Positions 32,494 to 43,561 of a stretch of DNA of 64,000 bases are shown in pieces. A program made the position numbers and the translations under genes. The stretch is from NCBI RefSeq assembly GCF_000466685.1, contig NZ_ANNG01000038.1, forward strand, positions 25,323-89,322, read 5' to 3'. Within the stretch, counting starts at the first letter, position 1. Each line of letters starts with the position of its first letter. This DNA is from Campylobacter concisus UNSWCS (GTDB taxonomy: Bacteria > Campylobacterota > Campylobacteria > Campylobacterales > Campylobacteraceae). The notes below the pieces were generated by a model. The model had not been told where the DNA came from. It did not search any database and saw only the letters and a list, made by a program, of their open reading frames with translations.

Positions 32494-33354
32494 CTATAAA
32501 AGCTTAAGCACATATCCATTTTCAGCGGTTTCAAGCTTATATTTATGCATCTTATCAAGCTCTAAAACCACTCTGAAATACTTATCATGCCAGCCGATTA
32601 TTACGTTTTTAAATGTCTCGTTTTCAAGCTTTAAATTTCTAGTTTTAAAGCTTCTTGGAGGTTTTGCAAAGTCAAGTACGATCTTGTTTTTTTCGTAGGC
32701 AAAGTGCTTTAAAATTTTAGCTTTTGTGATGATATTTAGCTCTTTTTCATGCGTCAAAAAGCTGATAAATCCCAAGAATTTAACCTCTTTTTCGCTGCTC
32801 TTTGTCTCTTGAACAGGCTTTGAGGCTGGCTCAATTTTTACTTCGACTACCTTTTGCTCAGGCTTAGCTGGCTCTTTTGTTTTTTTTGTGCCAAGGTCGA
32901 TCACCACGACGTTTGGTGTTGGCACATCTGAGGTTTTATTTCTATCTTTGTTTGAAATTTTGGTCTCATTTTTTTCTATTATCACTGGCGTGCTTACCTT
33001 TTGAGCTGGCACCTCTGCCATCGTGACAGAAACATCTAGTTTTTTAGCTGCGACTGGTTCTGGATTTTTCATCTTGCTTAGGGCAAATTCATCGTTCCAG
33101 TCGATAGTTTTGTTTATATCAGTTAGTCTTTTTTCTTTTATGCTGCCGTCATTTGCTCTGTATCTTATGGTGACATCAAGTAGTAGCATCGCATCACTTG
33201 GAAATTTAAACGAGAGCGAGTTGAAGCTGTCATATTTTTCGACGACGTTTGTCGTCATAACGCTTGTGTTTAGCTCGCTAATAGGCATAAATGGGTTTTC
33301 TCTGGCGCATAAGCTCGCAGTCAAGATAGATAAAACTAACCAAATTTTCTTCAT
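32494..33354 (-). CDS. cgpA: AMIN-domain periplasmic protein, CgpA-like glycoprotein
   Basis: A 286-aa exported protein (signal peptide KKIWLVLSILTASLCA). The middle (about 100-185) is a low-complexity Lys/Pro/Thr linker; the C-terminal 100 residues resemble an AMIN domain. Three sites fit the campylobacterial N-glycosylation sequon D/E-x-N-x-S/T: DINKT (near 83), EKNET (near 128) and DRNKT (near 137). This and the recA-eno-septation protein order match the C. jejuni locus Cj1673c-Cj1670c, where the last gene encodes the glycoprotein CgpA. The function is unclear; AMIN domains often bind the cell wall. It follows the coiled-coil gene by 5 bases. Confidence 0.8.
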   Translation of the reverse strand: MKKIWLVLSILTASLCARENPFMPISELNTSVMTTNVVEKYDSFNSLSFKFPSDAMLLLDVTIRYRANDGSIKEKRLTDINKTIDWNDEFALSKMKNPEPVAAKKLDVSVTMAEVPAQKVSTPVIIEKNETKISNKDRNKTSDVPTPNVVVIDLGTKKTKEPAKPEQKVVEVKIEPASKPVQETKSSEKEVKFLGFISFLTHEKELNIITKAKILKHFAYEKNKIVLDFAKPPRSFKTRNLKLENETFKNVIIGWHDKYFRVVLELDKMHKYKLETAENGYVLKLL

Positions 33355-33359
33355 CGTTC

Positions 33360-35994
<2,635 letters not shown>

Positions 35995-36056
35995 TTTTTA
36001 CCTTATAGTTGAAATTTGGCTTGATTTTATCTAAAAAGAGATGAATTTTACTTGAT

Positions 36057-36545
36057 TTACTCGCAAATTATAATATTTTCGCCAAGCAGTGCAGCGCTAT
36101 CAATAAGAGCAAAAAGCTGCTCTTTTTCAAACAAAAATCCATAAATTTGATCTTCATTTTTTAGTATTGCAAGCTTAAATGGCTCTACAAGCGAGCTTGC
36201 GCAAAGGTTTAAAAAAGCTTCATCAATATGATTTTGTGAAATTTGGGGTTTGGTTTTGAAATTTTCATCTTTTATAAAAGAGATAAATTCCTCTTGCGAG
36301 GTAGATTTATTAAATTTAAAAATTAGTTTTTCTTTTAAGGCTTCAGCCAAAATTTCATCAAATTTAACTAGGTCGATGTGATCTTTTACACCCAAAATTT
36401 TGGCAAAATTTAGCAGATTTTTATCATAATCAGCCATATTTTTCTCATGCTCGCTTTGTGCCTTTTTAGCCCTATAAATGGCGTAAAAACCAATCATAAT
36501 AAACAAAATAGAAAGTGTTAAAACTTCTGCTAAAAACTCACTCAT
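36057..36545 (-). CDS. Membrane-anchored protein of unknown function (next to murB)
   Basis: A 162-aa protein with one N-terminal membrane helix (VLTLSILFIMIGFYAIY, about residues 7-23) and a cytoplasmic part with a Lys/Glu/Ala-rich helical segment. I recognise no domain. The same slot between recA and fliQ/murB is filled by a hypothetical gene in C. jejuni (Cj1674), probably the same family. Three ATGs lie in tandem; I choose the third (36543-36545), 6 bases after AAGG. It lies 8 bases beyond the murB stop codon. Confidence 0.65.
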   Translation of the reverse strand: MSEFLAEVLTLSILFIMIGFYAIYRAKKAQSEHEKNMADYDKNLLNFAKILGVKDHIDLVKFDEILAEALKEKLIFKFNKSTSQEEFISFIKDENFKTKPQISQNHIDEAFLNLCASSLVEPFKLAILKNEDQIYGFLFEKEQLFALIDSAALLGENIIICE

Positions 36546-36553
36546 CATCATCC

Positions 36554-37351
36554 TTATAAAATGCAAACTTCAGTCTTAAGCTCTACGCTAAATTTCTCTA
36601 AAACCCTAGCCTTTGCCAAATTTATAAGGCTAGTGGCGTCTTCAAAGCTTGCGTGGTTAAAATTTATCAAAAAATTTGCGTGCTCTTCGCTAAATTTCGC
36701 TCCGCCGATCACGTATCCCTTTAGTCCAACTGCCTCCAGCAACGCCCCTGCAAAGTGCCCTTCAGGATTTACAAAGCAGCTGCCAAAGCTAGCGCCTTTT
36801 GGTTGATTTGCCCTTTTTGCGCTTATGGCTTCAGATATGCTCGCGTCAAAGCCGCTTTGAAGCTTAAATTTAGCTCCCAAAATGGCCTCATCTATACCGC
36901 TGTGACGGTAGCTAAAGCTTATCTCATCTTTGCTCACCCAGCCACGAGCCAGACGCACATGCGTGAGGTTGTCGCTTATACTAAATTTAAGCAGCCCAGC
37001 GTTCATCTTGACAAGTCCGCCAAGCGTGCCTGGGATATTTTTTAAAAACTCAAGACCAGCTATGTTGCTTTGCTTGGCAAAGTTATAAATTTTAGCTGAT
37101 TTTGTCGCAGCACCTATCTCAAGGTGGATTTTCTCACCGAAGCGTTCTAAATTTATGTAGTCAAAGCTCTTGCCAAGCATCGCCATTTTTGGGGGATTTG
37201 GCGAGATAAGCAAGTTGTTGCCCCCGCCTATCATCACAGCGCCTAAAAACTCGGCCGAATTTAGATCTTCAAGGCTATCAACCTCGAAAATTTCATGCAC
37301 GCCGCCTATCCTAACAGAGGTAAATTTAGAAAAATCAACAAGCCTCGTCAC
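36554..37351 (-). CDS. murB: UDP-N-acetylenolpyruvoylglucosamine reductase
   Basis: The FAD enzyme that makes UDP-MurNAc for peptidoglycan. At 265 aa it is shorter than E. coli MurB (342 aa) and belongs to the short type II/III group found in epsilonproteobacteria. Visible motifs: MIGGGNNLLIS (about 40-50) for FAD, GLEFLKNIPGTLGGLVKMNAG (about 98-118), FSYRHSG (Tyr-Arg pair) and PKGASFGSCFVNPEGHFAG (about 188-206), where the Ser is the proton donor. The GTG start overlaps the fliQ stop codon (GTGA). Confidence 0.92.
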   Translation of the reverse strand: MTRLVDFSKFTSVRIGGVHEIFEVDSLEDLNSAEFLGAVMIGGGNNLLISPNPPKMAMLGKSFDYINLERFGEKIHLEIGAATKSAKIYNFAKQSNIAGLEFLKNIPGTLGGLVKMNAGLLKFSISDNLTHVRLARGWVSKDEISFSYRHSGIDEAILGAKFKLQSGFDASISEAISAKRANQPKGASFGSCFVNPEGHFAGALLEAVGLKGYVIGGAKFSEEHANFLINFNHASFEDATSLINLAKARVLEKFSVELKTEVCIL

Positions 37352-37614
37352 TGGATAAATTCCGGTATAAAATCAAGCATGCGAGTGGTAAATTCAACCA
37401 TCATCGAGATCATCCAAGGCATTAAAAATATGATGACAACGACGACTAGCAAGATCTTTGGCACGAAGCTTAGCGTGGTTTCGTTTATCTGCGTGGTCGC
37501 TTGAAAGATGGAGATGATAAGACCAGCGATCAGGCCACTTAGCAGCATCGGAAGGCTGATATAAAGGGCGATCTTAAAGGTTTCAACTCCAAGCGAGACA
37601 AGCGTGCTTTGCAT
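37348..37614 (-). CDS. fliQ: Flagellar export apparatus protein FliQ
   Basis: An 88-aa protein with two membrane helices (about 16-38 and 52-74), a part of the flagellar type III export gate with FliP and FliR. The motif LPMLLSGLIAGLIISIFQATTQINETTLSFVPKI is diagnostic. It is not in a flagellar operon but between mqnD and murB, the same scattered arrangement as in C. jejuni. Its ATG overlaps the mqnD stop by one base, and its TGA overlaps murB by 4 bases. Confidence 0.95.
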   Translation of the reverse strand: MQSTLVSLGVETFKIALYISLPMLLSGLIAGLIISIFQATTQINETTLSFVPKILLVVVVIIFLMPWMISMMVEFTTRMLDFIPEFIQ

Positions 37615-38486
37615 CAGCTAAACCTTACTTCGTTGTATTCAGTTGGGATTAGGTAGTCGTTTACGTCGATCGGCTTTTCAAAAAAACCTTTGTCATAGCC
37701 TATTTGATAGAGCTTATTTAGCGCTTTTAGCTGCGTTTCGTTCATGCTTATTGACTCGTCATTTGCGTATAAATTTAGATACGTTTTTAGCTCGTCTTTG
37801 CCAACTCTTATTAAATTTCGCTCCATTAGCATGTGAGATAAAAATGGCTTGTGTGAAGTGGCGATCCTAACGGCCTCGCTAAGCACTCTCTCGCACTCGA
37901 TGGCGTCAGTTATGGGCAGACTTCGTCTAAGCGCCATGCCACCAAGTGGAAGCGGTAAATTTTCGCCGTTTAGCTCGCTCCAGATGTCCCAAATTTCACG
38001 TTCTACGCAGAGCTTGTCTGAGAAATTTAAGATACTTTCATGTATGAGCACGCCAGCATCGACCTCGCCGCTAAGCACGGCATTTTCGATCTCTAAGAAA
38101 TTTTTATAAACGATCCTTGCCTCTGGGTAGGCTATACGAAAAAGCAGAGCATTTGTCGTGTTTTTGCCAGAGAGAGCGACTTTGAAATTTCGCTTTAGCT
38201 GCTTATCTTTTAGCTTGATAAGTTTTGGACCATATCCGTTGCCAAAGCTCACGGCGCAGCGTAAAAGTGCAAATTCATCGCAAATTTTAGGATAGAGTGC
38301 AAAGCTGATCGCTGTGGCCTCATAAGTGCCTTTTAGCGCCTCTTCGTTTAGTGTCTCTATATCAAGCGCCTTTGATGTGAAGGCTAAATTTTTACTGCTA
38401 ACCCAGCCAAATTTGACCGCGGCATACATGAAAATATCGTCAGCGTCCGGCGAGTGAGCGACATTTATAGTTTTTAGATTATGCAA
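37614..38486 (-). CDS. mqnD: 1,4-dihydroxy-6-naphthoate synthase (futalosine pathway)
   Basis: MqnD acts in the futalosine route to menaquinone, converting cyclic dehypoxanthinyl futalosine to 1,4-dihydroxy-6-naphthoate. The 290-aa protein has the family opening VAHSPDADDIFMYAAVKFGWV (about 9-29) and a later catalytic-region segment NTTNALLFRIAYPEA; PLPLGGMALRRSLP (about 193-206) is also typical. It starts with TTG, with AAGGATC ahead. Campylobacters use this route to make the menaquinone that feeds the bc1 complex. The related MqnA is less likely, given the opening motif. Confidence 0.82.
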   Translation of the reverse strand: MHNLKTINVAHSPDADDIFMYAAVKFGWVSSKNLAFTSKALDIETLNEEALKGTYEATAISFALYPKICDEFALLRCAVSFGNGYGPKLIKLKDKQLKRNFKVALSGKNTTNALLFRIAYPEARIVYKNFLEIENAVLSGEVDAGVLIHESILNFSDKLCVEREIWDIWSELNGENLPLPLGGMALRRSLPITDAIECERVLSEAVRIATSHKPFLSHMLMERNLIRVGKDELKTYLNLYANDESISMNETQLKALNKLYQIGYDKGFFEKPIDVNDYLIPTEYNEVRFS

Positions 38487-38541
38487 AGATGATCCTTTTT
38501 TTGATTACGCCATTTTAATGAAATTTATTTAAAATAAAGTT

Positions 38542-39039
38542 TTAAGGGCGGTTTTGAAACGATTTTACCAGCTTTGCCTCTTTGAAATTTAGCACGTATT
38601 TCACGTCTATGGCGTCTTTAGCGCCTTTTCTTCGAGCTTGGAGCGTTGAGTAAAATGGATGCTTAAGTTCAAGCATCTTAATCAGCTTTTGATCACTATC
38701 TTCTTTTTTTATATTTTCAACGATTATTGTCGTTATAAATTTGCCCTCAAACTCGTAAAATGGCCAGACAATCACGCCTGCATCGCTTGTTTTAAAGTCC
38801 GTGATTTTAGAATTTTTAGGGATATTTAGCATGGAGATGATCTTTTTACGTGAGCTATCTGCATTTTGCACCGAGATCACCTTTACAAGCAGGTCTTTTT
38901 TGACCCCTATGCCATTTTGGCTAAAGCGATAAACGCCGTCTTCAACTATGCCAACCTTTTCAAAGGCATTAGCGTAGTTTGCCGCGGAGCAGGCGGTTAG
39001 AAAAAGCGCTAGAAACGTTAAAATTTTGATAAATTTCAT
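38542..39039 (-). CDS. Putative lipoprotein, unknown function
   Basis: A 165-aa protein with a lipoprotein signal: hydrophobic run ending in LFLTACSA, with the Cys at residue 17. The mature part includes GVYRFSQNGIGVKKDLLVKV and a strand-rich middle. No family recognised. It lies 8 bases after pncB on the same strand and 55 bases before mqnD. Confidence 0.7.
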   Translation of the reverse strand: MKFIKILTFLALFLTACSAANYANAFEKVGIVEDGVYRFSQNGIGVKKDLLVKVISVQNADSSRKKIISMLNIPKNSKITDFKTSDAGVIVWPFYEFEGKFITTIIVENIKKEDSDQKLIKMLELKHPFYSTLQARRKGAKDAIDVKYVLNFKEAKLVKSFQNRP

Positions 39040-39047
39040 CTTTTCTC

Positions 39048-40136
39048 CTAAAATTTCACTCTTTTTAGTCTATCTGAAGTGAAATTTTTCCTGCCAAATT
39101 TAGCCTCGTTTTTGCCGTTTAGCTCGACAAGATCGCCTGTAAAGCCACAAATATCATTTTTAACAAGATAGCTTCCCACGCCGTAAATATCAACTGGGGT
39201 GTTAAATTTCTCAAATTCACTCATTTTTTGCGGATTAAAGCCTGAGCTAACGACGATTTTAACGTGTTTAAAGCCAGCTTTATCAAGCGCCTCTCTAAGA
39301 GCAAATATAAGCTCCTTGCAAACGCCATGCGGGTCAAATTTACTCGTATCTTTGCCTTCAAAATACTTATCTATCAAATTTTTACTAGTATCAACTCTAA
39401 CTGCGCCAAGCCTCTCTTTTAGGGCATTTGCAGCCTTTAAAGCGTCCGTGATCACGTCGTTGTTATAATCAACCAAAGCCGTGATTTGCTCATTTTCAAA
39501 GGTTTTAGCATAAATTTGGCAAGCCTTCACTACATCGCCACCGCACATTTGAATGAGCGCGTGAGGCATGGTGCCGCCACCTTTTAGCCCTGTAAGCTCG
39601 CCCTGAGCGTCTGTGGCGACCTTTTTGATGCCGCCGATAAATGAGGCATATCCGTCGCCTGGCTGCGTGCAGATGTCGTCTTGCCTGTCTGCCATACTAA
39701 AGACGTCCTTGCCATTTGCCGCTTTTATCACGTCTCTGGAGTTTGTCGCCACGCAGCTTCTTCTAGTAAGCGTCGCGTCGATCACGTTTTCTAAAAAGCC
39801 GAAATTTTCATACTTGCCACTTATCTTTAAAACTGGCTCGTTTGCGTTTATGATATCGCCATCATCAAGTGCGTAAATTTCAAGCTCGCTTGGCTTTTTG
39901 GCAAATTTGTTGATGATAGCTAAAACCTCGTCGATACCGCAAAGCACGATATCATCACGCCTTTGGAAAAACTGCATCGTCACATGCTGATCTGGCAGGT
40001 TTTGCTTAATTATCTCATTTACTTTTAGAAAGTATTTCGCCGTGAAGTAGCCCTCACCGATCCTAGGATCTAGCCTAAAAGTTTTATCTGTTAGCCTCTC
40101 TATCTTGCCTTGCATCTTTAGCTCAAGTTCGTTCAT
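39048..40136 (-). CDS. pncB: Nicotinate phosphoribosyltransferase
   Basis: Salvages nicotinate to nicotinate mononucleotide for NAD. The 362-aa protein resembles the compact NAPRTase form: LTDKTFRLDPRIGEGYFTAKYFLKV (about 15-39), EPVLKISGKYENFGFLENVIDATLTRRS, SMADRQDDICTQPGDGYASFIGG (about 147-169), GGGTMPHALIQMCGG (about 191-205) and VVSSGFNPQKMSEFE. The last matches the phosphate-binding region. It is the first gene of the minus-strand run that ends at xerH; the tup relic lies immediately upstream on the other strand. Confidence 0.85.
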   Translation of the reverse strand: MNELELKMQGKIERLTDKTFRLDPRIGEGYFTAKYFLKVNEIIKQNLPDQHVTMQFFQRRDDIVLCGIDEVLAIINKFAKKPSELEIYALDDGDIINANEPVLKISGKYENFGFLENVIDATLTRRSCVATNSRDVIKAANGKDVFSMADRQDDICTQPGDGYASFIGGIKKVATDAQGELTGLKGGGTMPHALIQMCGGDVVKACQIYAKTFENEQITALVDYNNDVITDALKAANALKERLGAVRVDTSKNLIDKYFEGKDTSKFDPHGVCKELIFALREALDKAGFKHVKIVVSSGFNPQKMSEFEKFNTPVDIYGVGSYLVKNDICGFTGDLVELNGKNEAKFGRKNFTSDRLKRVKF

Positions 40137-40227
40137 GTCTGTCCTTTTGTTTTTGCGAGATTATACCATTTTAGCGAAATTTGGCGCAGGCAAAAGGGCT
40201 AGTAAATTTATGCAAAAAGCAATCTTT

Positions 40228-40468
40228 ATGCCTCATAAAAGCGTGGCTACAGCCTTTATCCTAGCGCTCTTGCGAGGGCTTGGCGAGGTTGGTATAACGT
40301 TCATTTTAGGTGGCAATATCATAGGCAAAACAAACCATCTCGCTTACTATCTACAATGCAGTCTATGACGGCAGAAGCGATCAGGCACTCGCTTTAAGCC
40401 TTGTTTTGGTTGTGCTTAGTTTTATCTTATTTTTCATTATAAATTTGCTAGAAAAAAGTAGGCTTTAG
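40228..40468 (+). pseudogene. tupB: Relic of tungstate ABC permease (TupB-like), 3' end only
   Basis: About 80 codons that match the C-terminal third of tungstate-type permeases are split over two frames. Frame one (from about 40228) reads VATAFILALLRGLGEVGITFILGGNIIGKTN; after about 40336 the next frame continues TISLTIYNAVYDGRSD, then a leucine-rich membrane helix ending INLLEKSRL at the TAG 40466-40468. A loss of two bases near 40338 explains the shift. The rest of the gene and its tupA/tupC partners are absent here. The family call is from recalled patterns of TupB; a ModB-like origin is less likely. Confidence 0.75.
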
Positions 40469-40513
40469 CACAAAATTTATGCCAGCTAAAAATTAAATTT
40501 ATTTAAATTTCGC

Positions 40514-40519
40514 TACAAT
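40514..40519 (+). promoter_or_regulatory. Candidate -10 box for accBC
   Basis: TACAAT after CGC, 34 bases before the accB ATG; AGGAG at 40541-40545 is the ribosome binding site. Confidence 0.5.
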
Positions 40520-40553
40520 TAGGGGCTTATATAAAAATTTAGGAGAATTTTCT

Positions 40554-41006
40554 ATGAAAAAAGAAGACATAAAAGAACTTATCGAATTTTTTAATGATAT
40601 GGAAATGAATCATATCAAGATAAAAAGTGGTGATTTTGAGGTCGAGGTAGAGAAATTTGCTGATTATTGCGCGCCTGCGAAGCCAGTAGCACAAGCAGCA
40701 GCTCCAGCACCAACACCTGTAAATGTTGTCGTTAGCTCAGAGGTAAAACCAGCTGCAAATTCGCCAAAAGATAGCATAAAATCTCCTATGGTAGGTACTT
40801 TCTACGCTGCTCCAAGCCCAGGCGCTGCTCCATTTGTAAAAGCAGGCCAAAGAGTGAGAAAAGGCGATGTAGTGGGCATCATCGAAGCTATGAAGATCAT
40901 GAACGAGATCGAGGCTGAATTTGACTGCCAGATCACTGAGATGTTAGTCTCTGACGGACAGCCAGTTGAGTTTGGATTGCCGTTATTTGGCGTGGAGAAA
41001 AATTAA
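40554..41006 (+). CDS. accB: Biotin carboxyl carrier protein of acetyl-CoA carboxylase
   Basis: The carrier subunit of acetyl-CoA carboxylase, first step of fatty-acid synthesis. The 150-aa protein has an N-terminal helical region (about 1-40), an Ala/Pro-rich flexible linker (about 42-70, APAKPVAQAAAPAPTP) and the biotinyl domain with EAMKIMNEIEAEF, where the Lys at about residue 116 carries biotin. It overlaps accC by one base (TAATG). Other carboxylase subunits (accA, accD) are not in the window. Confidence 0.95.
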   Translation: MKKEDIKELIEFFNDMEMNHIKIKSGDFEVEVEKFADYCAPAKPVAQAAAPAPTPVNVVVSSEVKPAANSPKDSIKSPMVGTFYAAPSPGAAPFVKAGQRVRKGDVVGIIEAMKIMNEIEAEFDCQITEMLVSDGQPVEFGLPLFGVEKN

Positions 41007-42337
41007 TGGAATTAAAAAGAATTTTAATCGCAAACCGCGGTGAGATCGCTCTTCGTGCTTTGCGAACGATAAAGGAGATGGGTAAAGAAGCCGTTGTAGT
41101 TTATTCAACCGCTGACAAAGACGCGCTTTACGTAAAATACGCCGACGTGGCTATTTGCATCGGTAAAGAGCGCTCAAGCGACAGCTACCTAAATATCCCA
41201 GCTATCATAAGCGCAGCTGAGATCAGCGAAGCAGACGCTATTTTTCCTGGTTATGGCTTTTTAAGTGAAAATCAAAATTTTGTTGAAATTTGTTCACACC
41301 ACAAGATCAAATTTATTGGACCAAGCGTTGCTGCGATGGCTTTGATGAGTGACAAGAGCAAGGCAAAACAGGTCATGCAAAGAGCTGGCGTGCCAGTCAT
41401 CCCTGGCTCAGATGGCGCTGTGGCTGACACAAAAGCAGCAAAAGAGCTAGCTAAAAAGATAGGCTACCCTGTCATACTAAAAGCTGCTGCAGGTGGCGGC
41501 GGACGCGGTATGCGCGTGGTTGAAAAAGAGGCTGATTTAGAAAAAGCATTTTGGTCGGCTGAGAGCGAAGCGATGAGCGCATTTGGCGATGGCACGATGT
41601 ATATGGAAAAATATATCCTAAATCCACGCCACATCGAGGTTCAAATCATCGGTGACAGCCACGGCAACGTGCTTCACATAGGTGAGCGCGACTGCTCTAT
41701 GCAGCGCCGCCATCAAAAGCTTATCGAAGAGAGCCCAGCTATCTTGCTTGATGAAAAAACAAGAGAGAGGCTACATGAAACTGCCATAAAAGCGGCAAAA
41801 GCGATCGGCTACGAGGGAGCAGGTACGTTTGAGTTTTTGGTTGATAAAAATTTAGACTTTTACTTCATTGAGATGAACACAAGACTTCAAGTCGAGCACA
41901 CAGTAAGCGAAATGGTAAGCGGACTTGATATCATCGAGCTTATGATAAAAGTGGCTGAGGGCGAAAAGCTACCTTCACAAAAGAGCATCGAGCTAAAAGG
42001 CCATGCGATCGAGTGTAGGATCACAGCTGAGGATCCAAACACCTTCACTCCGTGCCCTGGCAAGATCACAAAATATGTCTGCCCAGGCGGCCGCAACGTG
42101 AGAATGGATAGCCACATCTACCAAGACTACTCTATACCGCCGTATTATGACAGTATGATCGGAAAGCTCGTTGTTTGGGACACTGATAGAAACAGAGCCA
42201 TTCACAAGATGAAAGTTGCTCTTGATCAGCTCATAATAAGCGGCATCAAAACAACAAAAGACTTTCACATCGCCATGATGGAAAACAAAGACTTTTTAAG
42301 CAACAACTACGATACAAACTATCTTTCAAGACATTAA
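41006..42337 (+). CDS. accC: Biotin carboxylase
   Basis: ATP-dependent carboxylation of the biotin on AccB. The 443-aa ATP-grasp enzyme has ILIANRGEIALRALRTIKEMG (about 5-25), FPGYGFLSEN (about 79-88), KAAAGGGGRGMRVV (glycine loop, about 157-170), RHIEVQIIGD and ERDCSMQRRHQKLIEESPA (about 229-247), and EMNTRLQVEHTVSEMVSGLD (about 288-307). It is co-transcribed with accB and followed by a hairpin terminator. Confidence 0.96.
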   Translation: MELKRILIANRGEIALRALRTIKEMGKEAVVVYSTADKDALYVKYADVAICIGKERSSDSYLNIPAIISAAEISEADAIFPGYGFLSENQNFVEICSHHKIKFIGPSVAAMALMSDKSKAKQVMQRAGVPVIPGSDGAVADTKAAKELAKKIGYPVILKAAAGGGGRGMRVVEKEADLEKAFWSAESEAMSAFGDGTMYMEKYILNPRHIEVQIIGDSHGNVLHIGERDCSMQRRHQKLIEESPAILLDEKTRERLHETAIKAAKAIGYEGAGTFEFLVDKNLDFYFIEMNTRLQVEHTVSEMVSGLDIIELMIKVAEGEKLPSQKSIELKGHAIECRITAEDPNTFTPCPGKITKYVCPGGRNVRMDSHIYQDYSIPPYYDSMIGKLVVWDTDRNRAIHKMKVALDQLIISGIKTTKDFHIAMMENKDFLSNNYDTNYLSRH

Positions 42338-42341
42338 AACT

Positions 42342-42381
42342 AAATTTTAAACCATTGCCTTTTGGCTTTGGTTTAAAATTT
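42342..42381 (+). terminator. Hairpin terminator after accC
   Basis: Arms AAATTTTAAACCATTGCC (42342-42359) and GGCTTTGGTTTAAAATTT (42364-42381) pair over 18 bases with two mismatches, loop TTTT, followed by CTTATTTTATAT. Confidence 0.75.
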
Positions 42382-42479
42382 CTTATTTTATATAAGCCAA
42401 ATTTGATTTAAATTTAAGAGAAATTTAGCCAGTTTGTAACTATAAAATGTAATAAATACTAAAAATTTATCTAAATTTA

Positions 42480-43031
42480 CTAGTAGCAACTAAGTTTTGT
42501 GATGTTCATACCATTTTTAAAATATGGCGGATAGGGCATAGTCACTGTAAATGGCACCGCTTTTTGCTTTGGCAAATTTTGAGCTACGTCAAATTTATAT
42601 GCCACAGTGTTTGGTCTCTCGTCCTCATCGCCTCCAAAAACCCATGAGAAAAATGAGATCCCGCTTGGTTTAAATAGCGCCTCGCCACCAAGATCATTTT
42701 TATTTAGCGGCTGATTAATGAGCTTAATTGTAAGGGTGCATTTGCTAATGGTAAATTTGCCGACATTTCTTACTTGACCACGAAATACAATGCTTTCATT
42801 TCTTAACACTCGCTCGCTCTTTACACCTTCGACTATGCCTTTTTTGGTGTATTTATCAAGAACTAGCATCAAAAAAATGGCAAGCGTGGTTGAGACTAAA
42901 ATGTTTGTAAAAAGTAGTGATAAAAATAGCTTTCGCTCAGCTCTAAGTGAGAGCACAAGAAATAAAATAGAAAGTAGTGCGATCGCGAAAAGCACGATGA
43001 TATGAACGATGGTAAAGTAGTTTGAGCTCAT
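42480..43031 (-). CDS. DUF2393-type membrane protein (second of a pair)
   Basis: A 183-aa protein with two N-terminal membrane helices (about 8-28 and 36-58) and a periplasmic or cytoplasmic beta-rich domain containing ESIVFRGQVRNVGKFTISKCTLTIKLINQP, a pattern like the FxxTxxVxN of LEA/DUF2393 proteins. I start at the ATG that shares its A with the TGA of the preceding gene; GGAG lies 8 bases ahead. A GTG three codons upstream is an alternative. The function is unknown. The layout matches the gene at 43031, so the pair may be a tandem duplication. Confidence 0.7.
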   Translation of the reverse strand: MSSNYFTIVHIIVLFAIALLSILFLVLSLRAERKLFLSLLFTNILVSTTLAIFLMLVLDKYTKKGIVEGVKSERVLRNESIVFRGQVRNVGKFTISKCTLTIKLINQPLNKNDLGGEALFKPSGISFFSWVFGGDEDERPNTVAYKFDVAQNLPKQKAVPFTVTMPYPPYFKNGMNITKLSCY

Positions 43032-43561
43032 CAAAAACACTCCGCTTTTTTGGTGATATTGTAGTCAATGAAGGCAAAGTCATTGACAAATTCTCTTATC
43101 TGCTTGCTCTGCTTTGGCAAAAGAGATTCATTTAAAATGATCCTTTTTTTAGCAAAAGGGTTTAGTGAATTTAGAAAATTTCTCGTGCTTTGTTTTGAGC
43201 CAAGGTAGAAGCCAAGCTCGATTTTGCAAACGTTTAATGTGTAGTTTGAATTATTTGTGATGTTAAAATCAACCATCAACGCATCGACATATTGAAGCTG
43301 TTTGGTGCCTATTTTGCTTATGCTAACTGGTCTTAGATTTTCATTTATATATTTGTTTGCGTAGTAGTTGCCTGCAAAAAGTCCTAAAAAACCAGCTAGG
43401 ATAAATAAAAATCCTATCTGCCACCATGATTTTATCGCGACGAAAATTCCTAAAAGCACGATAAATATAAAGGCTAAAAACACCCAACCATAGGCTAGAA
43501 AGTCGATAAGTTTGGCGTTTTGAAGTATGAAAAGTATATTGTGCTTGATGCTATTTAACAT
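43031..43561 (-). CDS. DUF2393-type membrane protein (first of a pair)
   Basis: A 176-aa protein with two helices (about 20-42 and 47-68) and a C-terminal beta-rich domain: [33 protein letters not shown]. The function is unknown. It overlaps hisIE by 11 bases at its start and touches the second DUF2393 gene by one base at its end, so all three are likely to be on one transcript. The pair is typical of campylobacters, in which both copies usually remain together. Confidence 0.7.
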   Translation of the reverse strand: MLNSIKHNILFILQNAKLIDFLAYGWVFLAFIFIVLLGIFVAIKSWWQIGFLFILAGFLGLFAGNYYANKYINENLRPVSISKIGTKQLQYVDALMVDFNITNNSNYTLNVCKIELGFYLGSKQSTRNFLNSLNPFAKKRIILNESLLPKQSKQIREFVNDFAFIDYNITKKAECF

